Source: Streptomonospora mangrovi
GTDB taxonomy: Bacteria > Actinomycetota > Actinomycetes > Streptosporangiales > Streptosporangiaceae
Direction: 5' to 3'
Length of the DNA stretch: 64,000 nt
Assembly: GCF_027604915.1 (NCBI RefSeq)
Contig: NZ_JAJAQC010000007.1
Coordinates: 62,001 to 126,000, forward strand
This document shows, piece by piece, positions 58,466 to 64,000 of this stretch. Each line of letters opens with the position of its first letter. Position 1 is the first letter of the stretch. The notes beneath the pieces are model-generated. The model made no database searches. It saw nothing but the letters and a program-made list of their open reading frames with translations, and was not told where the DNA came from. Both the position numbers and the translations under genes were made by a program.

Positions 58466-58688
58466 GGACGATGGCCCCTGTCGCTCGGCGGGTGGGGGAC
58501 GCGCGGCGGCGCGGGTACGGGCGGGCGGGGCGGGGCCGTCGCCGGTTCGGTATGCCGGAATCCGTCGGAGTACGGCGATTATGGCCGACCGCGCCGCGCC
58601 CGTCGACCGCCGGGAATCCGCGCGGCGGCGGGCCGTGGCGCCGCCCGGTGCCCGCGCGGTGGTGCTGTGGTGGGGTTTCCCGGCCGCC

Positions 58689-59620
58689 TCACGACCGCGC
58701 GGTCACGGTGTGGCCGGATGCGGACGCCCCCTCGGCGCGGCGGGCGTCGCGCAGCGCCCGCACGGCGGCGCCCACGGCCGGGATCTGGTCGGCCTCGCGG
58801 TGGTGGAAGGCGTGCAGCGCGCGCGGACGCAGCCCCGGCACGTCGCGCACCGCCACCTCCGGGTGGCGGAACGCGGCCAGGGCCAGTCCGGGCAGCAGCG
58901 CCACGCCCAGCCCCCGCGCCACCAGCGCCTGGGTCGCCACGTAGTCGTCGGTGCCGTGCCGGATGTCGGGCGCGAACCCGGCGTCGGCGCAGGCCCGCAC
59001 CAGGTAGGCCGTGCACCGCTCGCAGCCGGCGATCCAGCGCTCCCCGGCCAGGTGGCCAGGCCGGCCGCCGGTCCGGTGCGCGCGCCCGGCACCACGAGGC
59101 GGACCGGGTCCGCCCCCAGGGGCACCCGGACCAGGCCCGCCTCCTCCGGCGGGGGCGCCCCGGCGTGGGCGAACGCGACCGCGACGTCCACCGCGCCGGT
59201 CCGCAGCAGGTCGAGCGCCTCGGGCGGCTCGGCCTCCCGCAGCCCGACGTCGAGGCCGGGATGGCGCTCGGCCAGCAGCCCGATCGCGGCGGGCACCAGG
59301 GTCGCCCCGGCCGAGGGGAACGCCGCCAGCCGCACGGTGCCCGACCGCAGGTCGGCGAGCGCGGCCAGGTCGTCGGCGGCGGCCCGCAGCCGCGACGCGA
59401 CGGCCTCGGCGTGGCGCAGCAGCACCGCGCCCGCCTCGGTCAGCCGCACCCCGCGCGGCACGCGGACCACCAGCGGCAGGCCGGCCTGGCGTTCGAGGGC
59501 GCGCAGGTGCTGGCTGACCGCCGGCTGGGTCCAGCCCAGCGCGCGGGCCGCGCCCCCGATGGAGCCCGCGCGGGCGATCTCGCGGAAGACGAGCAGGCGG
59601 TGGGGGTCGGGGCCGGTCAT
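58689..59620 (-). pseudogene. LysR-family regulator interrupted by a frameshift
   Basis: The 5' part from ATG 59618-59620 is a good LysR protein: VFREIARAGSIGGAARALGWTQPAVSQHLRALE, then the effector domain to PGARTGPAAGLATW. At about 59050-59075 the frame becomes nonsense, while a frame shifted by one base continues the family pattern (HLAGERWIAGCERC, then CADAGFAPDIRHGTDDYVATQALVARGLG) to a stop at 58689. One base is missing in a GC-rich stretch. It may be a true pseudogene or a sequencing error. It lies divergent from the aspartate racemase gene. Confidence 0.75.
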
Positions 59621-59631
59621 GCCATAAGTAT

Positions 59632-59652
59632 TCCTTGGGTCAGGGCCAAGGA
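59632..59652. promoter_or_regulatory. LysR-type operator before the racemase gene
   Basis: TCCTTGG and CCAAGGA flank seven bases to make a perfect inverted repeat in the 76-base gap between the LysR and racemase genes. The T-N11-A form inside (CTTGG-N7-CCAAG) is typical of LysR sites. Confidence 0.7.
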
Positions 59653-59696
59653 GGTCAGGGCTGCCTAGGGGCGGCTGGCCGCGCCACGATGGGGCC

Positions 59697-60392
59697 ATGA
59701 CGCGAACGATCGGCCTCATCGGAGGCATGGGCTGGGAGTCCTCGGCGGAGTACTACCGCCTGCTCAACGAGGGGGTGCGCCGGCGCCTCGGCGGCCACCA
59801 CAGCGCGCGCGTGGTCTTGAACAGCCTCGACTTCGCCGAGGTCGAGGCGATGCAGCGGGCCGGGGACTGGGCCGCCGCCGGCGCGGCGCTGGCCGAGGCG
59901 GGCCGGGCGCTGGAGCGCGCCGGCGCCGAGGCGGTGCTGCTGTGCACCAACACCATGCACCGCGTGGCCGACGCCGTGGAGGCGGCGATCGGGGTGCCGT
60001 TCCTGCACCTGGTGGACTGTACGGCCGCGCGGCTGGCCGAGGCGGGCGTGGCGCGGGTCGGGCTGCTGGGCACCCGCTTCACCATGGAGCTGCCGTTCTA
60101 CCGGGACCGCATGCGCGCCCGCGGGGTGGAGGTGGTGGTCCCGGAGGCGGCCGACCGCGCCGTCGTGGACGCCGTCATCTACGACGAGCTGACCCGGGGC
60201 CGGATCGAGGAGTCCTCGCGCGCGGAGTACCGCCGGATCATCGCCCGGCTGGCCGAGGGCGGCGCCTGCGGCGTGATCCTGGGCTGCACCGAGATCACCT
60301 TGCTCATCGGCGAGCGCGACAGCCCGGTGCCGGTGTTCGACTCCACCCGGATCCACGTTGAGGCGGCCCTGGACCTCGCCCTGGCGCCGTAG
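59697..60392 (+). CDS. aspartate/glutamate racemase family protein
   Basis: The 231-residue cytoplasmic enzyme of the Asp/Glu racemase superfamily (YgeA-like) begins IGLIGGMGWESSAEYYRLLN. Catalytic Cys83 in LLCTNTMH and Cys197 in LGCTEITLL are both present at the expected positions, so it should interconvert L- and D-aspartate or a related amino acid without pyridoxal phosphate. It is divergent from the broken LysR gene. Confidence 0.88.
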   Translation: MTRTIGLIGGMGWESSAEYYRLLNEGVRRRLGGHHSARVVLNSLDFAEVEAMQRAGDWAAAGAALAEAGRALERAGAEAVLLCTNTMHRVADAVEAAIGVPFLHLVDCTAARLAEAGVARVGLLGTRFTMELPFYRDRMRARGVEVVVPEAADRAVVDAVIYDELTRGRIEESSRAEYRRIIARLAEGGACGVILGCTEITLLIGERDSPVPVFDSTRIHVEAALDLALAP

Positions 60393-60742
60393 CCCGAATA
60401 TTCGCCAACGCGCTCGACCACCTTGAAGAACAGGACGATCTTTACGTCGTAGATTACGAAAGATGTCCGGTTCGGTCGGCCAGGTGCGGCCGCATCGAGG
60501 GCCGAGCCGGCGACCGCCGCGCCCCCGTAGCACGTACGGCCGGACCGTACAAGAGGGCAACCTGTGCCCTTCCTGGATTCGTGGGGATGGAGAGCATGGA
60601 GCCCCACGCGCATCGAACGGAGGAAGGGCGAGGACGTGCCTTGGGGTGAGGAGTCGGCGGACGCCGGGGCGCGCGGCCGCGGCGGGGGTTTTGCCGGGGG
60701 CCGCGCGGCGGTGCGGGCCGGGGCGCGCGGCTCCGGCGCGGG
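60393..60742. other. 350-base gap with two inverted repeats
   Basis: No convincing gene is present between the convergent racemase and XRE genes. Two short perfect inverted repeats stand out: TCGTA-GAT-TACGA at 60447-60459, and GTACGG-N5-CCGTAC at 60534-60550. Both are AT-richer than the surroundings and resemble regulator sites, but no gene starts nearby that they clearly serve. Confidence 0.45.
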
Positions 60743-61573
60743 TCATCCCGGGCGGGCGCCCGGGGCCGGCGCGCGCAGGACGGCGGGCTCCCGCGACTCC
60801 GGGAAGTACACGATCAGGCTCTGCCGGGGCGCCTCCGGAAGGCGCAGGCCCCGGTACGCCAGGGTGAAGTCCGCCTTCCCCCGGCCGCCGATCCGGTACC
60901 GCCCGTGCGTCTTCTCCGCCACGTGCTGAAGGTCGCGCAACCGGCGGAAATCCGCGCTTTTCCGGGCCACTTCGGCGGTGAGCGCCCGCAGTTCGGTGTC
61001 GTCGGGGTAATAGGCCAGGCTCATCCGCAGGTAGGAGATCACCGCGAGGGCTTTGAGCTCCCAGTCGGGGAACATTTCCCGGCCCAGGGAGGTGAGGAAC
61101 ATGATGCGCGTCATGTTGCGCTCATCGGGCGGAATGCGCCCGAAATCCGTGAACACCTCCGCCGCGCACGCGTTCCACGCCAGGACGTCGGTCTTGCGGC
61201 CGATCACGTAGGCGGGTGCGGCGCCGATCCCGGACAGCATGTCGCGCAGCCCCGGCATGATCCGCTCGGGGAGTTCGAGGGCGGGCCGGTCGTCGGCGGG
61301 CCGCGCCAGGCGCAGCAGGTGGGTGCGCTCCACCTCGGTGAGCCGGAGCGCTCGGGCGATGGAGTTGAGCACGATGACCGAGACGGTCTTGTTCCTGCCC
61401 TGCTCCAGGCGGAGGTAGTAGTCGGGGCTGACTCCGGCGAGTTCGGCCACCTCCTCGCGGCGCAGGCCCGGAACGCGGCGGCGACCCGAGTGGCGGACAC
61501 CGGCGATGTCGCGGGGCTGGATGGCCGCGCGGCGCTGACGCAGGAAGTCGCGGAGTTCCGTACGGGGGTCCAT
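60743..61573 (-). CDS. XRE-family regulator with MmyB-like ligand domain
   Basis: The 276-residue regulator has the same architecture as the 382 product: a helix-turn-helix (VPGLRREEVAELAGVSPDYYLRLEQGR) and an MmyB-type domain (DVLAWNACAAEVFTDFGRIPPDERNMTRIMF in parts, then VAEKTHGRYRIGGRGKADFTLAYRGL). It is divergent from the OmpA-domain lipoprotein gene, with 168 bases between. Its ligand and targets are unknown. Confidence 0.87.
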   Translation of the reverse strand: MDPRTELRDFLRQRRAAIQPRDIAGVRHSGRRRVPGLRREEVAELAGVSPDYYLRLEQGRNKTVSVIVLNSIARALRLTEVERTHLLRLARPADDRPALELPERIMPGLRDMLSGIGAAPAYVIGRKTDVLAWNACAAEVFTDFGRIPPDERNMTRIMFLTSLGREMFPDWELKALAVISYLRMSLAYYPDDTELRALTAEVARKSADFRRLRDLQHVAEKTHGRYRIGGRGKADFTLAYRGLRLPEAPRQSLIVYFPESREPAVLRAPAPGARPG

Positions 61574-61741
61574 GCCCGTATTCTCGCGGACCCCCTCGGC
61601 CTATCGGATTGTCCACTAGCGGCCTTTCCCGAGCGAGTTTCCTCCGGTTTCGCCCCGGCTCCGCGCCGCGCTCCACCGCGCTCTTCCCGGACGCTCGTCC
61701 GCGTCCGCCCGTCCCGACCCGACTACTCCAGGAGAGACCCG

Positions 61742-63418
61742 GTGACACGTTCCGCCCCCCGCCCCCGCCCGCTGAGCGCGCTCGTCCGGCCCTCGGGCGC
61801 CGCCGCACTGGCCGCCGTCCTGCTGGCCACCGCCTGCTCGGAGGCCCAGCCCGGCTCCGGCAGCGGCGACGGCCGCGACGGAGGAGGCGGCGGCGCAGGC
61901 AGCGAGTCCGGCGCGCCCCCGGCCGCCGGTTCGTCCGAGTACTACGACACCCTGTACGCCGACGACGACCGGCCCCGGCCGCGGGACGACGTGCTGGGCT
62001 ACCACTACTCCCCCGAGGAGCCGGGGGTGCGCGTGGACCTGCTGGCGGCCGACCGCCACGGCGGGCACCTGGTGGTGCGACTGCGGCTGTCCCGCGACCC
62101 GGCCGACGACGACCACGCGGTGCACCCCTTCGGCATGCTCCAGAACGAGTTCGGTGTCGGCAGCAGCCGGAGGTATCCCCGGGGCCGGGCATCGGGGGTC
62201 GCGGTGCTCGACGCGGAGAACCGGGCGCTGCAACTCCCCTACCGCGTCGCCGCCGCCGAAAACCACGCCAACGACTGCCTGTGCAGCAACAACGACGAAC
62301 TGGAGTCCTTCCTCGACCCGGGCGAGGAGATGACGTTCCACACCGTGCACCCGGTGTCGCCCGACGCCCAGACCACCACCGTCTTCACCGACGCCGCGCC
62401 GCCCTTCGTGGACGTGCCCATCACCGACCGCGAGCCGAGCGCGCCGGAGGGCCAGACCCTGCGGATGCCCGAGGACGTGCCCGGGGCCGAGCCCGACACC
62501 CTGGCCTGGGGCACGTCCGTGGAGGCGGCCGACGACAGCCAGGCCACCCGCACCGACGCCGAGTCCACCAGCATCGACCTGTCGGCCGACGTGCTGTTCG
62601 CCACCGGCGAGTCGGAGCTGTCGGCCGAGGCGCGGGAGGTGCTGGAGCGCACGGCCGAGCAGATCGACGCGTCCGGCGCCGCCGAGGTCACCGTCGAGGG
62701 CCACACCGACGACACCGGCGACGACTCCATCAACGACCCCCTCTCCGAGGAGCGGGCCGAGAACGTCACCTCGGCGCTGGAGGAGCTGGTCACCGGCGGC
62801 GCCGCCTTCACCGCCGAGGGCTTCGGCTCCGACGAGCCCCTGTACAGCAACGACACCGAGGAGGGCCGGCGGCTCAACCGCCGTGTCACCATCACCTTCG
62901 CCGGGCAGGCGGAGGCGGCCCCCGGCGGCGCGGCCCCGTCGCCGACCGCCTCCCCCACCGGCCAGGCCCGCCCCGCGCGGGAGTTCGAGCAGGAGCACAA
63001 CCTGCGCACCGAGATCGGCGACGCCGACATGGGCACGGCGCGGCTGCGGCTGCTGGACCTGCGCCGCCTCGACGGCGGCCTGGCCCTGCTCGTTTACGAG
63101 TTCACCGGGGTCGACTCCGCGTCCACGATCGACTTCCTGGACACCGCGCCGCTCAACGAGGACGGCGGGGTCTGGACCTCGGGGGTCACGCTCACCGACC
63201 CCGCGGCCGGCACCCGCCACCGGCCGCTGCTGCTGGAGCAGGAGGGCGCCGACCGCCCGGACCTGCTGTCCACACGGATCGTCAACCCGTTGAACAACCG
63301 GGAGGCCGGCGAGAGCGCGGTGCTTTTCACCGTGGTCCCGCTGCCGGAGACCGCGACCGCCGCCACGGTCCAGGCGGGTGAGTTCCCGCCGTTCGAGAAC
63401 GTCGCGGTCGCCGACTGA
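61742..63418 (+). CDS. OmpA-domain lipoprotein
   Basis: The 558-residue lipoprotein has a lipobox LATAC at about residue 32 and a Gly/Ser-rich linker. A beta-rich domain (about 80-245) follows. Then comes an OmpA/MotB peptidoglycan-binding domain (about 275-385: ADVLFATGESELSAEAREVLE, VEGHTDDTGDD, SEERAENV, GRRLNRRVTITF), with Asp and Arg residues at the mDAP-binding positions. A second beta domain (about 420-555) ends it. It probably links the membrane to the cell wall. The GTG start has AGGAG upstream. Confidence 0.82.
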   Translation: MTRSAPRPRPLSALVRPSGAAALAAVLLATACSEAQPGSGSGDGRDGGGGGAGSESGAPPAAGSSEYYDTLYADDDRPRPRDDVLGYHYSPEEPGVRVDLLAADRHGGHLVVRLRLSRDPADDDHAVHPFGMLQNEFGVGSSRRYPRGRASGVAVLDAENRALQLPYRVAAAENHANDCLCSNNDELESFLDPGEEMTFHTVHPVSPDAQTTTVFTDAAPPFVDVPITDREPSAPEGQTLRMPEDVPGAEPDTLAWGTSVEAADDSQATRTDAESTSIDLSADVLFATGESELSAEAREVLERTAEQIDASGAAEVTVEGHTDDTGDDSINDPLSEERAENVTSALEELVTGGAAFTAEGFGSDEPLYSNDTEEGRRLNRRVTITFAGQAEAAPGGAAPSPTASPTGQARPAREFEQEHNLRTEIGDADMGTARLRLLDLRRLDGGLALLVYEFTGVDSASTIDFLDTAPLNEDGGVWTSGVTLTDPAAGTRHRPLLLEQEGADRPDLLSTRIVNPLNNREAGESAVLFTVVPLPETATAATVQAGEFPPFENVAVAD

Positions 63419-63631
63419 CACGTCGGCACCTCGGCACCGGTCCGCCCGCCGCAACCGGGCGGGCCGGACCGGCGGCCGGGAATCGGGGGGCCGGTGGCCG
63501 GTTCCGGTAGGCCGGGCGGCCGCCGGGCTCGGGAGCCGGCCGCCGGGATCCGGACCCCGGACCCGGAAGCCGAGCGGCGGTCCGGCGCGGGGCGGTGCGG
63601 GACGGGCGCCGCCCCGCGCCGGGCCGCCTGC

Positions 63632-64000
63632 TCAGCGCAGGCTCTGGCCGTACACGCGCTCGACCGCCATCACCATGAGCACCCGGCGGTCGGACACCAT
63701 CACCGACCGGTACTCCGCCCAGTCCGGGTGCTCACCGGCGGCGCGCCGGTAGTAGTCCACCAGCGCCTCCACCTCGGGACCGCGCGGGTCGGTGCCCGGC
63801 CCGACCAGGGTCACCGTGCCCTCGGCCGTGGCCCACTGCCGGCCGTCGTCGGCGGTGACCTCCAGCGCGGCGCGCGGGTCGCGGCGCAGGTTGGCGGTCT
63901 TGGCCCGCCCTTCGGTCATCGACACGTAGAGGCGTTCGGCCTCCCGGTCGTAGTAGGGCTGGACGGGCGACAACTGGGGCCGCCCGTCCGCCTTGATCGT
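63632..64000 (-). CDS. PPOX-class F420-dependent enzyme, truncated at the window edge
   Basis: The 122 codons in the window (the gene continues beyond 64000) contain IKADGRPQLSPVQPYYDREAE, NLRRDPRAALEV, WATAEGTVTLVG and VDYYRRAAGEHPDW, typical of the PPOX split-barrel family related to Rv1155. Such proteins bind F420 or FMN and reduce small molecules. The start codon is outside the window. Confidence 0.85.
   Translation of the reverse strand, partial: TIKADGRPQLSPVQPYYDREAERLYVSMTEGRAKTANLRRDPRAALEVTADDGRQWATAEGTVTLVGPGTDPRGPEVEALVDYYRRAAGEHPDWAEYRSVMVSDRRVLMVMAVERVYGQSLR

Overview
The window is chromosomal DNA from a very GC-rich actinomycete of the Nocardiopsis/Streptomyces kind. The evidence is strong third-position GC, many GTG starts, MmyB-type XRE regulators, an F420-type PPOX protein, an ECF41 sigma factor and a zinc-free (C-minus) ribosomal protein operon. 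The genus cannot be fixed from the sequence alone. I see no rRNA, tRNA, CRISPR array, insertion sequence or phage gene.

Layout. 1-4200: the end of a zinc alcohol dehydrogenase, its divergent XRE regulator, and a four-gene cassette of small membrane-anchored helical proteins. 4200-10300: secreted, acyltransferase, DUF4097 and DUF1801 genes with three TetR regulators, each beside a readable palindromic operator. 10375-16960: a membrane STAND ATPase, a DHFR-like reductase, a broken DUF2306 gene, and a Baeyer-Villiger-type monooxygenase with a divergent MarR regulator. 16961-21475: an MFS transporter and an ABC metallophore importer behind a Zur-type box. 21532-27337: a Ser/Thr kinase fused to Hsp70, and a UvrA-like ABC protein with a TetR regulator. 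27645-33923: DoxX, a DUF1963-like protein, a malonate-type transporter and carboxyltransferase pair sharing a GntR operator, and a DUF2945/DUF3140 pair.

34105-46164 is the most unusual part. It contains two similar modules, each with a Crp/Fnr regulator, a protein with a class III nucleotidyl-cyclase-like domain, an NTPase and membrane or accessory proteins. Short Gly/Val/His/Asn-rich motifs recur at the ends of these proteins. They match between neighbours, and one 100-residue protein carries two different motif types, as an adaptor would. This looks like an amyloid-motif (NLR-type) signalling network combined with possible cyclic-nucleotide signalling.

46165-51871: a PepSY membrane protein with a His-rich loop and no stop codon of its own; six zinc-independent ribosomal protein genes (S18, L28, S14, L33, L31, L32) behind overlapping Zur boxes that match the one at the ABC importer; and an ECF41 sigma factor divergent from its expected CMD/AhpD partner, both with ECF41-like promoters. 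51926-64000: a DUF3817 protein, a TetR/VOC pair, secreted and zinc-ribbon proteins around a suspicious poly-G/poly-C stretch, a D-lactate dehydrogenase-like flavoprotein, a frameshifted LysR gene beside an aspartate racemase, an XRE regulator, an OmpA-domain lipoprotein and a truncated PPOX protein.
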